Shown here: positions 1 to 6,111 of the stretch, one piece after another
Layout of the letters: every line of letters begins with the position of its first letter
Position numbering within the stretch: the first letter of the stretch is position 1
Source of the DNA: an uncultured Mycoplasmatota bacterium
Lineage (GTDB): Bacteria > Bacillota_I > Bacilli_A > RF39 > UBA660
Assembly: GCA_946407055.1 (NCBI GenBank)
Contig: CAMJMP010000053.1
Span: 1 to 6,189, forward strand
Direction of reading: 5' to 3'
Length of the DNA stretch: 6,189 nucleotides
The notes under the pieces: generated by a model
Databases searched by the model: none
What the model was told of the DNA's origin: nothing
The model's input: the letters and a program-made list of their open reading frames with translations, nothing else
Made by a program: the position numbers and the translations under genes

Positions 1-794
1 AGATGATAAGAGAATATGTTCCTTATTTATCTAGAGCATTAGATAATGAAGGTAAGAAAGATTATTATGAAGATAAACTAAATTTCTTAGATGAAATAGT
101 ACCTGATGCTGCTAAAGAAGTTTTTATTAAGCAAGGTCAATTATTAGATGATGTAAAAATGATTGATTATACTAAAGGTGGAGATTGGAAAGTATTAGTT
201 GCAACTTTAATGGCTAGATATCAATTAAGCTATGAAGATGCAGAAGACTTATTACATAGTTTAGGTGATTTTAGACCTACTATAAAAAGAGATATGATGC
301 AAGCAATTATTCATAAGAAAAATCAAAGAGAATTGGAACAAGCATCATATACATTCCAATTACCAATTTCATTAGCGGTATTAACACATATTACTAGACA
401 TAGAATGCATTCACTAATGGTACCAGATTTTGAACATGAAGAGGAATATCGTGAGATATTTGCTAATAATAAATTAATGATGGAACAATTTAAAGAAGCA
501 GGAGTTAGAGATGAAGATTTAGTTTATTTCTATCTAGCTGGTAATGCTTGCAATATTACAACAACAATGAATGCTAGAAGTCTTGAATGGATTAGTAGAA
601 TGAGAAGTTGTAATAAAGCTCAATGGGAGATCAGGGGACTTGTAAATAAAATGGTTGCTCATGCTAAAAAAGTATCACCACTTATTGGTGAAGGATTAGG
701 ACCAACTTGTGAAGTATTAGGTTACTGCCCTGAAGGAAAAGACTCTTGTAAAGCTCGTGGGGTAGTAGTTCTTTCTAAAAAGAAAGATGAATAA
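1..794 (+). CDS. thyX: ThyX-family flavin-dependent thymidylate synthase, C-terminal part (5' end outside window)
   Basis: ThyX makes dTMP from dUMP using FAD, NADPH and methylenetetrahydrofolate. Counting from the ATG at base 3, residues 51-57 (VKMIDYT) look like the beginning of a ThyX domain. Residues 132-137 (RHRMHS) match the start of the RHRxxSxNExSxR signature, and residues 190-211 contain the family C-terminal block NARS...NKAQWEIR, followed by GYCPEGKDSC. The 50 residues before VKMIDYT look like a linker or the tail of an earlier domain, and no Shine-Dalgarno site is visible before base 3. The gene therefore probably begins upstream, perhaps as a tandem ThyX protein of about 500 residues; this is inference. 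The second half of the signature is altered: after RHRMHS the sequence is LMVPDF, so the usual N, E and second S are absent. The family call is firm, but catalytic activity of this domain is uncertain. Confidence 0.82.
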   Translation, partial: MIREYVPYLSRALDNEGKKDYYEDKLNFLDEIVPDAAKEVFIKQGQLLDDVKMIDYTKGGDWKVLVATLMARYQLSYEDAEDLLHSLGDFRPTIKRDMMQAIIHKKNQRELEQASYTFQLPISLAVLTHITRHRMHSLMVPDFEHEEEYREIFANNKLMMEQFKEAGVRDEDLVYFYLAGNACNITTTMNARSLEWISRMRSCNKAQWEIRGLVNKMVAHAKKVSPLIGEGLGPTCEVLGYCPEGKDSCKARGVVVLSKKKDE

Positions 795-795
795 T

Positions 796-825
796 AAAAA
801 AAGATGGTATTTTACTATCTTTTTT
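796..825 (+). terminator. Intrinsic terminator after thyX
   Basis: GATGGT (803-808) pairs with ACTATC (814-819) with one G-T wobble. The stem is extended by an A-run on the left (796-802) facing a T-run on the right (820-825). It starts one base after the thyX stop codon, so it ends that transcript. The A/T symmetry could let it work in both directions. Confidence 0.8.
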
Positions 826-843
826 GTTAGTATATATTCCTAA

Positions 844-851
844 GAGGGTGG
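844..851 (+). promoter_or_regulatory. Shine-Dalgarno site for the GNAT-transglutaminase gene
   Basis: GAGGGTGG lies 4 bases before the ATG at 856; the central AGGG gives an effective spacing of about 7. It supports 856 as the start. Confidence 0.7.
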
Positions 852-855
852 AAAC

Positions 856-1803
856 ATGGTCAGGTATACTCTTGTAGAGGCAATTGCTAAAGATATTGAT
901 ATCTTAACAAGTATGAAATCAATTACAATGATTGATGATAAGATGGATAAAAAATTAAGCAATGAGGAAAAGAAAAAGATTAGAAATAATATTGCAACTA
1001 ATATTAAGGATAACTATGGTTATTACAAGTTAATATATGTTGATAAAGTAATAGCTGGTGCTTATGCACTTACTCCTTATGAAGATGGTCTAATGATAGA
1101 TCAAATATATTTGTTAACAGAATATCGTAATAAAGGTATTGGAACAAGTATTATTAATGATATAGTTGCATCTAATAAAAAAGTATACTTGTGGGTTTAT
1201 AAGAGTAATGAAGATGCCCTTAGGTTATTTAAAAGAATTGGCTTTTGTATGTTATCAGGAGATAATACAATACAAATATTAAAATATGATTCAGTATATA
1301 TAAAATTAAATAGTGAATTAAGTAAAATAAGACTTGGTTACATAGATAGAAAAGGTAGTAAATATGCTAGTCCTCAAAGAGATTTTAGAGACAATTATTA
1401 TTTACAAACACCTAATAGTTTAATGGAAACTGGTATTGGTTTATGTTTTGATCAAGTTGAGTTAGAAAGATATTTAATATCTAAGATGAAAGTGAATTAT
1501 AGAACATATTATATGTTGTATCAAGATGGTACTAAATCATTAGGACCAGCTCATGCTTTTATAATATATAAAGATAGTAATAATTATTATTGGTATGAGA
1601 ATGCTTGGTATAAATATCGTGGACTTCATGAATATAAAAGTTTAAATGAGGCATTAAGAGATATTAAAGAAAAGTTTAGTAAGACAATAAATGATTTTAA
1701 TGAGAGTAGATTAAGGATTTATTCTTTTGATAAGCCGAGAGCTGGAATCAATTATGCTAAATATATTGGAAATGCTGTAAATGGAAGATCAATTAAAGTT
1801 TAA
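856..1803 (+). CDS. GNAT acetyltransferase fused to a transglutaminase/papain-like domain
   Basis: A 315-residue cytoplasmic protein with no signal peptide or membrane segment. Residues 1-145 look like a GNAT N-acyltransferase: beta strands around 57-87, the acetyl-CoA pyrophosphate-binding motif R/QxxGxG as RNKGIG (91-96), and the motif-B segment EDALRLFKRIGF (119-130). Residues about 150-300 look like a Cys-His transglutaminase fold: GLCFDQVELER around Cys197, PAHAFIIY around His233, and YWYENAWYKYRG (245-256) supplying a candidate third polar residue (Glu248 or Asn249). From family knowledge, GNATs transfer acyl groups from CoA to amines. Domains with a CxDQVELER/HxF/W-E pattern occur in Bacillota proteins of unknown role, and their chemistry could be protease, amidase or transglutaminase. 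The substrate is unknown. The gene is preceded by a terminator and followed after 14 bases by the kinase-like gene, suggesting co-transcription. The GNAT call is good; the second domain is a motif-level call. Confidence 0.78.
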   Translation: MVRYTLVEAIAKDIDILTSMKSITMIDDKMDKKLSNEEKKKIRNNIATNIKDNYGYYKLIYVDKVIAGAYALTPYEDGLMIDQIYLLTEYRNKGIGTSIINDIVASNKKVYLWVYKSNEDALRLFKRIGFCMLSGDNTIQILKYDSVYIKLNSELSKIRLGYIDRKGSKYASPQRDFRDNYYLQTPNSLMETGIGLCFDQVELERYLISKMKVNYRTYYMLYQDGTKSLGPAHAFIIYKDSNNYYWYENAWYKYRGLHEYKSLNEALRDIKEKFSKTINDFNESRLRIYSFDKPRAGINYAKYIGNAVNGRSIKV

Positions 1804-1810
1804 AGAGGAG
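1804..1810 (+). promoter_or_regulatory. Shine-Dalgarno site for the kinase-like gene
   Basis: AGAGGAG directly follows the stop codon of the upstream gene and lies 7 bases before the ATG at 1818. It is strong and well spaced, showing that the start of the interrupted gene is still intact. Confidence 0.75.
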
Positions 1811-1817
1811 AGTTAAA

Positions 1818-2411
1818 ATGAAAATTATTCTAATTGGTGGAAAAGCAAATAGTGGTAAAGATTCTACTGCTGATTATATTACTAAATATTATAGAGAGAA
1901 GAAACATTTAGATGTTGTTAATATTCAAATAGCTTACTATATAAAGATGTATGCTAAACAAATAGCTAAATGGGATGGAGATAATGAAACTAAACCAAGA
2001 CAGTTATTACAAGATTTACTTACTTAATTAATAATAAATCAAATTTATCAATATTTCTTTATAAAGAGAATATTACAAGATATAGATATCTATTCTAGAT
2101 ATTTTGATGTAATTACTATTAGTGATGGTAGATTACCAGAAGAGTTTGAAGAAATTACTAAAGCTTATCCAGAAACTGTTACTATTCATGTTACAAGACC
2201 TGGTTATGTGTCACATTTAACTAAAGATCAAAAAGCTCATGTTACTGAAGCATTAGTTGATGAAATACCATATGAATATGAAATAGTAAATGATGGTACT
2301 TTAGAAGACCTAGAGAAGAAAGCAATTAAGTTATGTAAACAATTAGATAAGATAGAGAAACACGATAGAAAAGTTGAGAAAAGAAAAGTAGCCCTCGAAG
2401 TAAAGGAATAA
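1818..2411 (+). pseudogene. Deoxynucleoside-monophosphate-kinase-like P-loop protein, interrupted by one in-frame TAA
   Basis: The frame runs for 197 codons with a single TAA at codon 70 (2025-2027); no other stop occurs before the final TAA at 2409-2411. The N-terminal part has a Walker A loop, GGKANSGKDST (residues 7-17), of the type seen in phage-like dNMP/adenylate-type kinases. After the stop, the same frame continues with YFFIKRILQDIDIYSRYFD, then VITISDGRL (around 98-106) and VTIHVTRPG (around 122-130), which match the order expected for this family. The alignment through the stop needs no indel, so this is a nonsense substitution rather than a frameshift. A full-length product would phosphorylate (d)NMPs using ATP. 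As written, only a 69-residue N-terminal fragment is made unless the stop is read through. Sequencing error, recent inactivation or suppression are all possible. It shares a probable operon with the gene ending at 1803. Confidence 0.75.
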
Positions 2412-2429
2412 TTTTGTTATTCCTTTTTT
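2402..2429 (+). terminator. Intrinsic terminator overlapping the kinase-like stop codon
   Basis: AAAGGAATAA (2402-2411) pairs perfectly with TTATTCCTTT (2417-2426) across a 5-base loop, followed by more T to 2429. The left arm includes the last codons and stop of the upstream gene. It closes the 856-2411 transcription unit. Confidence 0.85.
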
Positions 2430-2441
2430 AAATGATATAAT
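2414..2441 (+). promoter_or_regulatory. Extended -10 promoter for the DUF3419-like gene
   Basis: TATAAT at 2436-2441 is preceded by TG one base upstream (2433-2434), an extended -10. A weak -35 candidate, TTGTTA (2414-2419), sits 16 bases upstream inside the terminator. The start of transcription would fall near 2448, about 20 bases before the start codon. Confidence 0.65.
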
Positions 2442-2453
2442 ACACGACAAGAA

Positions 2454-2459
2454 AGGGGG
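2454..2459 (+). promoter_or_regulatory. Shine-Dalgarno site for the DUF3419-like gene
   Basis: AGGGGG at 2454-2459 lies 8 bases before the ATG at 2468. It fixes that start. Confidence 0.7.
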
Positions 2460-2467
2460 ATATATTT

Positions 2468-3292
2468 ATGGTTAAAGAAGATTCTATATTAGCACAAAGA
2501 ATAGTAAGTATTGCTGAATGTAATATATTGCCTGGAGTACCTTATCATAGACATTCTGAAATATATTTGACTAGTAATGAAGTAATGGTTGGTATTCAAG
2601 AATACTTAAACGATAGAGAGAAGATATTAAGTGTTATTGCATCAGGAGATCAAATACTTAATTGTATATTAGGTGGTACTAAGTTAGTAGATGCTTTTGA
2701 TATAAGTATATTCCCTAAATACTTTTTATTTTTAAAGATAGCAGCTGTTAAAGCTTTAACTCAAGAAGAATATGTTAAATTCTTCTTTGGTAGTATTGGG
2801 CCAGAAGATATATATAATGAAATGTATGATAGAATTAGAGAACACTTAGATGATGAAAATAGAGAATTCTGGGATAGTTTATTTGATTTCTATGATTGGT
2901 ATGATATTATTCATTCATCACTATTTTCTACAGAAGCATTTTCTACTAGTCATGCTGTAGAAAATAATACTTATTTACAAGGTAATAACTATCGCTTGTT
3001 AAGAAAAGTAATTGGTGAAGTTAAAATAAGAACTGAACAAGGTAATATACTTGAAATATATGATAAGTTTAAAGGTAGATATGATTTAGTTTATTTATCA
3101 AATATTATTTATTATGTAGAGAAGGGTAAGTATAAAGATTTATTAAGTAAGTTTAATTTAACTGATTTAGGCATTATTTTAACTTACATGTATAATAGAG
3201 ATCTTAGAATAGAAAAAATATTTGGTGGAGATAATGTGGAATTTAAAAATATTCCAGGTCATACTGCAAGATTGATGATTCATCATAGATAA
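2468..3292 (+). CDS. DUF3419/BtaA-like putative SAM-dependent aminocarboxypropyl- or methyltransferase
   Basis: A 274-residue soluble protein. Residues 53-62 (ILSVIASGDQ), 74-80 (VDAFDIS) and 85-95 (YFLFLKIAAVK) follow the pattern of the DUF3419 family: a glycine-containing SAM loop SGDQ, an acidic end of the second strand DxFDI, then a conserved LK helix. Later, RYDLVYLSNIIYYV (204-217) matches the family's strand-4 motif (D-hydrophobic-LSNI). The best-known DUF3419 member, BtaA, transfers the 3-amino-3-carboxypropyl group of SAM to diacylglycerol to start betaine lipid synthesis. No BtaB-like partner is visible here, so that role should not be assumed. The C-terminal GGDNVEFKNIPGHTARLMIHHR is also family-like in position. 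The gene has its own promoter, stands alone, and shows no terminator before the aspS promoter four bases downstream. Fold assignment is moderate; substrate is unknown. Confidence 0.62.
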   Translation: MVKEDSILAQRIVSIAECNILPGVPYHRHSEIYLTSNEVMVGIQEYLNDREKILSVIASGDQILNCILGGTKLVDAFDISIFPKYFLFLKIAAVKALTQEEYVKFFFGSIGPEDIYNEMYDRIREHLDDENREFWDSLFDFYDWYDIIHSSLFSTEAFSTSHAVENNTYLQGNNYRLLRKVIGEVKIRTEQGNILEIYDKFKGRYDLVYLSNIIYYVEKGKYKDLLSKFNLTDLGIILTYMYNRDLRIEKIFGGDNVEFKNIPGHTARLMIHHR

Positions 3293-3295
3293 TGT

Positions 3296-3324
3296 TTGAC
3301 AATAAATACAATAAGTCTTACAAT
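3296..3324 (+). promoter_or_regulatory. Sigma-A promoter of the aspS T-box unit
   Basis: TTGACA (3296-3301), a 17-base spacer and TACAAT (3319-3324) form a near-consensus housekeeping promoter. It begins four bases after the upstream stop codon. Transcription should start near 3331, just before the T-box leader. Confidence 0.88.
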
Positions 3325-3330
3325 ATCGGT

Positions 3331-3552
3331 ATAAATGTTGATTGAGAAGAGTAGTTTCTTTTAGTTAATAGAGAGTTAGTGGTTGGTGGAAACTAATAGC
3401 AAGAAAGAAATGAAGACACTCAGGAGTTGATTATAGAAATATAATCCGGTGAAAGCCGTTATATATAAAGTGATTACGAAAGTAATAAATTGGGTGGTAC
3501 CGCGGAACTAACTAGTTTTCGTCCCTTGTGGATGAAGACTAGTTTTTATTTT
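3331..3552 (+). promoter_or_regulatory. T-box riboswitch leader, tRNA-Asp specific (specifier GAC)
   Basis: A cis-acting RNA that binds uncharged tRNA-Asp and then allows readthrough into aspS. Stem I carries the AGAGTAG motif (3348-3354). A helix pairs TTTCTTT (3355-3361) with AAAGAAA (3404-3410), and the distal region holds GGTGGAA (3385-3391). The specifier loop is TGAAGACACTC, giving codon GAC (3415-3417). Two small hairpins follow: GATTATA/TATAATC with a GAAA loop (3429-3446) and CGGT/GCCG with a GAAA loop (3447-3458). The T-box sequence GGGTGGTACCGCGG spans 3492-3505. Its TGGT (3495-3498) would pair with the tRNA acceptor end; the last T can wobble with the G73 discriminator usual in tRNA-Asp. 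The GGG can pair with CCC (3523-3525) to form the antiterminator. The specifier agrees with the downstream gene. Confidence 0.95.
3511..3552 (+). terminator. Regulatory terminator of the T-box leader
   Basis: ACTAGTTTTCGTCC (3511-3524) pairs with GGATGAAGACTAGT (3530-3543) as a 14-bp stem with two G-T wobbles and a CTTGT loop, followed by a T-rich tail to 3552. The left arm overlaps the antiterminator, so the two structures exclude each other. It forms when tRNA-Asp is charged. Confidence 0.92.
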
Positions 3553-3554
3553 AG

Positions 3555-3562
3555 AAGAAGGG
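3555..3562 (+). promoter_or_regulatory. Shine-Dalgarno site deciding the aspS start
   Basis: AAGAAGGG (about 3555-3562) lies roughly 9 bases before the ATG at 3571. The open frame extends back to 3490, but that extension is T-box RNA. This site and homology place the start at 3571. Confidence 0.8.
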
Positions 3563-3570
3563 TGAAAGAT

Positions 3571-5331
3571 ATGAAGAAAGTTTATAATGAAACAGTAGAT
3601 ATGAAATCTGTTGGTAAAACTGTTACTTTAGCTGGATGGGTAGCTAAGAAACGTGACTTAGGAGGATTATTATTCATTGATTTAAGAGATAGAACAGGTA
3701 TTATTCAATTAGTAATTAATCCAGATAATAAGAATTATGCTTTAGCTGATACTTTAAAGAATGAATATGTAATAGAAGTAACTGGTAAAGTTGTTGAAAG
3801 AAGTAGTAAGAATCCTAATTTAAAAACTGGTGATATTGAAATAGAAGTAGAATCATTGGAAGTTTTAAATACATGTGAAGAATTACCATTCCCAATAGTA
3901 GATGAAGTTAATACAAGTGAAGATAATAGATTAAAATATAGATTCTTAGATATAAGAAGAAATAAATTAAAAGAAAATCTATTCTTAAGAAATGAAGTAT
4001 TACATTTCTTAAGAAATAAAATGTATGATTTAGGATTTACTGAAGTACAAACTCCAATACTAACTGCATCTAGTCCAGAAGGAGCTAGAGACTTTGTAGT
4101 TCCATCAAGAGTTTATCCTGGTAAGTTCTATGCTTTACCACAAGCTCCACAAATCTATAAGGAATTATTAATGGTTGGTGGATTTGAAAAATATTTCCAA
4201 ATAGCACCATGCTTTAGAGATGAAGACCCTAGAGCAGATAGAACATTAGAATTCTATCAATTAGACTTAGAAATGTCTTTTGTTGATGAAGAAGATGTTT
4301 TAAATGTTGGTGAAGAAATATTCTATGATACATTTACTAAGTTTAGTAATAAGAAAGTATCACCAAGACCATTTAGAAGAATTCAATATAATGATGCTAT
4401 AGATTTATATGGATCAGATAAACCAGATTTAAGATTTGGTATGGAAATTCAAGATATTACAGAAGTATTTAAGAACACTGAATTTACTGTATTTAAGAAT
4501 ATTATTGCAGAGGGTGGTATGATTAATGCTATCGTTGCTAAAGGTGCTGCTGATAAATATTCAAGAAAACAATTAGATGAATTAACTGAATTTGTTAAAG
4601 GTAAAAAAGCTTCTGGATTAGCTTATTTAAAGATTGCTGATGAAATAACAGGATCTATTGCTAAAGTAGTAAGTGAAGATGAAGTTAAAGCATTAAAGAA
4701 ACAATTAGAACTAGAAAATGGAGATTTAGTATTAATTATCTCTGGACCTAGAAAGATAGTTAAACCAGCTTTAGGTCAATTAAGATTAAGAGTTGGTAGT
4801 GATTTAGGTTTAATGGATCCTAATAGATTAGAATTATGTATCATTAATGATTTCCCTATGTTTGAGTGGGATGAACAAAATGAAAAATGGGATTTCTGTC
4901 ATAATCCATTTAGTTTACCTCATGGTGGAGTACATGCTTATGATGATGAATCTAATTTAGAAAATATTTTAGCTTACCAATATGACTTTGTATGTAATGG
5001 TAATGAAATGGCCAGTGGTGCCATTCGTAACCATGACTTAGATAGTTTAGCTAAAGGATTTGAAATAGTTGGTTATTCTAGAGATGAAGTAGAGAAGAGA
5101 TTTAAATCAGTATTTACAGCATTTAAATATGGTTGTCCTCCACATGGTGGAATGGCACCTGGTTTAGATAGAATACTAATGTTAATTCAAGATGAACCAA
5201 ACTTAAGAGAGGTTCAAGCCTTCCCACCAAGTGCATCTGGTCAAGATTTAATGATGGGTAGTCCTACTGAATTAACTAAGGAACAACTAGAGGAATTACA
5301 AATTAAATTCGATATTAAAGAAAAGGAGTAG
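3571..5331 (+). CDS. aspS: Aspartate--tRNA ligase (AspRS)
   Basis: A class II aminoacyl-tRNA synthetase that charges tRNA-Asp with aspartate using ATP; cytoplasmic. At 586 residues it has the usual bacterial length. Residues 1-105 form the OB-fold anticodon-binding domain (KKRDLGGLLFIDLRDRTG at 26-43). Motif 1 lies in MYDLGFTEVQTPIL (151-164) followed by SSPEGARDFVVPSR (167-180). Motif 2 is FRDEDPRADR...EFYQLDLEMSF (215-237). The bacterial GAD insertion covers roughly 285-405. Motif 3 is GMAPGLDRILMLI (527-539). Several blocks (HNPFSLPHGG, NEMASGAIRNHD) are of the variant subtype also seen in some Bacteroidota and Bacillota rather than the E. coli GGGSxRIH form. Leu30 resembles discriminating AspRS enzymes more than the His of non-discriminating ones, but one residue is weak evidence. 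Expression is controlled by the Asp T-box upstream. The stop is TAG, and a terminator overlaps it. Confidence 0.97.
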   Translation: MKKVYNETVDMKSVGKTVTLAGWVAKKRDLGGLLFIDLRDRTGIIQLVINPDNKNYALADTLKNEYVIEVTGKVVERSSKNPNLKTGDIEIEVESLEVLNTCEELPFPIVDEVNTSEDNRLKYRFLDIRRNKLKENLFLRNEVLHFLRNKMYDLGFTEVQTPILTASSPEGARDFVVPSRVYPGKFYALPQAPQIYKELLMVGGFEKYFQIAPCFRDEDPRADRTLEFYQLDLEMSFVDEEDVLNVGEEIFYDTFTKFSNKKVSPRPFRRIQYNDAIDLYGSDKPDLRFGMEIQDITEVFKNTEFTVFKNIIAEGGMINAIVAKGAADKYSRKQLDELTEFVKGKKASGLAYLKIADEITGSIAKVVSEDEVKALKKQLELENGDLVLIISGPRKIVKPALGQLRLRVGSDLGLMDPNRLELCIINDFPMFEWDEQNEKWDFCHNPFSLPHGGVHAYDDESNLENILAYQYDFVCNGNEMASGAIRNHDLDSLAKGFEIVGYSRDEVEKRFKSVFTAFKYGCPPHGGMAPGLDRILMLIQDEPNLREVQAFPPSASGQDLMMGSPTELTKEQLEELQIKFDIKEKE

Positions 5332-5346
5332 AAAACTTCTTTTTTT
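5321..5346 (+). terminator. Intrinsic terminator overlapping the aspS stop
   Basis: AAGGAGT (5323-5329) pairs with ACTTCTT (5335-5341), one G-T wobble, loop AGAAA, flanked by A-run and T-run (to 5346). It includes the TAG stop codon. Confidence 0.75.
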
Positions 5347-5347
5347 A

Positions 5348-5356
5348 TGTTATAAT
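5348..5356 (+). promoter_or_regulatory. Extended -10 promoter for the membrane protein gene
   Basis: TGTTATAAT gives a perfect TATAAT (5351-5356) with the TGn extension. No good -35 hexamer is seen at 16-18 bases upstream, where the terminator lies. AGGAGAGAAG (5369-5378) is the following Shine-Dalgarno region before the ATG at 5382. Confidence 0.7.
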
Positions 5357-5381
5357 ACTAATAGAATAGGAGAGAAGAAAG

Positions 5382-6065
5382 ATGGAAGAAGAAAACAAGA
5401 ATTTTGTAGAAGAACCTACACCAGTTCAACCAAGTGCACCAGCACCTACACCAGCACCAAAGAGCAGTAACCCATTAATTTGGATTATTGGTTTAATTTT
5501 ATTAGTTGCTGTTGGAGCAGGAGCTTGGTATGCAGGTCAAAAGTTCGCTGATAATGAAGATGAAGAAAAGACATCTTCTAAGAAGAAGGACAAAGAAGAA
5601 AAAGAAGAAAAAGAAGAAAAAGAGAAAGAAAAAGAAAAAGAAAACAAGAACACTCCAGCTAACAAGATTATTGCTTGTAACGGAGAAGAGAGTGGAATTG
5701 TTATCTCTATGGAATTCGATTATAACACTTCTAAAAAGACTGTTACTGGTGGCGGAATGGACATGAAAATGGACATGAAAGCTATGGCTAAGTCTATGGG
5801 ATCTGAATTAACAGATGAACAATTTGAAGCAATGCTTAAAGAAGTAGATGCTAGCGAAATGTGTGACAGTCTTAAAGAAGAAGATGGTTACAGAAATTGT
5901 AAAGCTTCTATGACTAATGGTGTTCTAAATGCACATGTTGATTTCGATATCGATACACTATTAGATGGTCTTACTGACAAAGAAAAAGAATTCGAACCTG
6001 AAGAACTAGCTGATAAGTTAGAAGACGAAATGGGAGAATTCGGAGTAACTTGTAGAGTTAAATAA
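5382..6065 (+). CDS. Single-pass membrane protein with Pro-rich tail, Lys/Glu spacer and Met-rich extracytoplasmic domain
   Basis: A 227-residue protein of unknown function. Residues 1-30 are acidic then Pro/Ala-rich (PTPVQPSAPAPTPAP). Residues 31-51 form one hydrophobic helix (PLIWIIGLILLVAVGAGAWYA). Residues 57-90 are a highly charged Lys/Glu spacer, and residues 95-227 make a small domain with four cysteines (99, 161, 173, 224) that could form two disulfides outside the cell. The opening of this domain (IIACNGEESGIVISMEFDYN) faintly resembles YehR/DUF1307-like surface proteins; this is a weak impression. There is no lipobox, so it is anchored by the helix. A Met-rich stretch with an exact internal duplication covers residues 126-139. 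Asparagine codons favour AAC over AAT (7 against 5), unlike the AAT-dominated neighbours. The gene is transcribed alone, between a terminator-promoter pair and another terminator. Confidence 0.75.
   Translation: MEEENKNFVEEPTPVQPSAPAPTPAPKSSNPLIWIIGLILLVAVGAGAWYAGQKFADNEDEEKTSSKKKDKEEKEEKEEKEKEKEKENKNTPANKIIACNGEESGIVISMEFDYNTSKKTVTGGGMDMKMDMKAMAKSMGSELTDEQFEAMLKEVDASEMCDSLKEEDGYRNCKASMTNGVLNAHVDFDIDTLLDGLTDKEKEFEPEELADKLEDEMGEFGVTCRVK
5592..5642 (+). repeat. Short tandem repeat encoding the Lys/Glu spacer
   Basis: Three copies of AAAGAAGAA (5592-5618) are followed by AAAGAG and three copies of AAAGAA (5619-5642). They encode residues 71-87. Units are multiples of three, so slippage would lengthen or shorten the spacer without breaking the frame. 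Confidence 0.9.
5757..5780 (+). repeat. Exact 12-bp tandem duplication in the Met-rich segment
   Basis: ATGGACATGAAA occurs twice back to back, encoding MDMK-MDMK (residues 126-133). Identity includes the locally uncommon codon GAC, pointing to a recent duplication. Confidence 0.9.
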
Positions 6066-6071
6066 TAAAAT

Positions 6072-6094
6072 AAGAAGCAACTGCTTCTTTTTTT
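6072..6094 (+). terminator. Intrinsic terminator after the membrane protein gene
   Basis: AAGAAGC (6072-6078) pairs with GCTTCTT (6083-6089) over an AACT loop, followed by T to 6094. The gene ends in a double stop (TAA TAA) just before. Confidence 0.88.
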
Positions 6095-6111
6095 ATTGGA
6101 TTTAAAATAAG

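Noticed and set aside
811..838. Possible promoter TTTACT-16-TATATT before the GNAT-transglutaminase gene
   Set aside because: The predicted transcript start would fall inside the Shine-Dalgarno region, and the hexamers are weak and overlap the terminator; the true promoter is not clear.
2208..2411. Separate small gene starting at GTG 2208
   Set aside because: No Shine-Dalgarno site precedes it, and the same frame continues upstream with family motifs; it is the 3' part of the interrupted kinase-like gene.
3490..3570. N-terminal extension of aspS from an upstream TTG
   Set aside because: These bases are the T-box core and terminator; AspRS homology and the Shine-Dalgarno site start at 3571.
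5506..5766. 86-residue open frame rich in Lys inside the membrane protein gene
   Set aside because: It is the shifted reading of the AAAGAAGAA repeat within a well-supported gene, with no start signals of its own.
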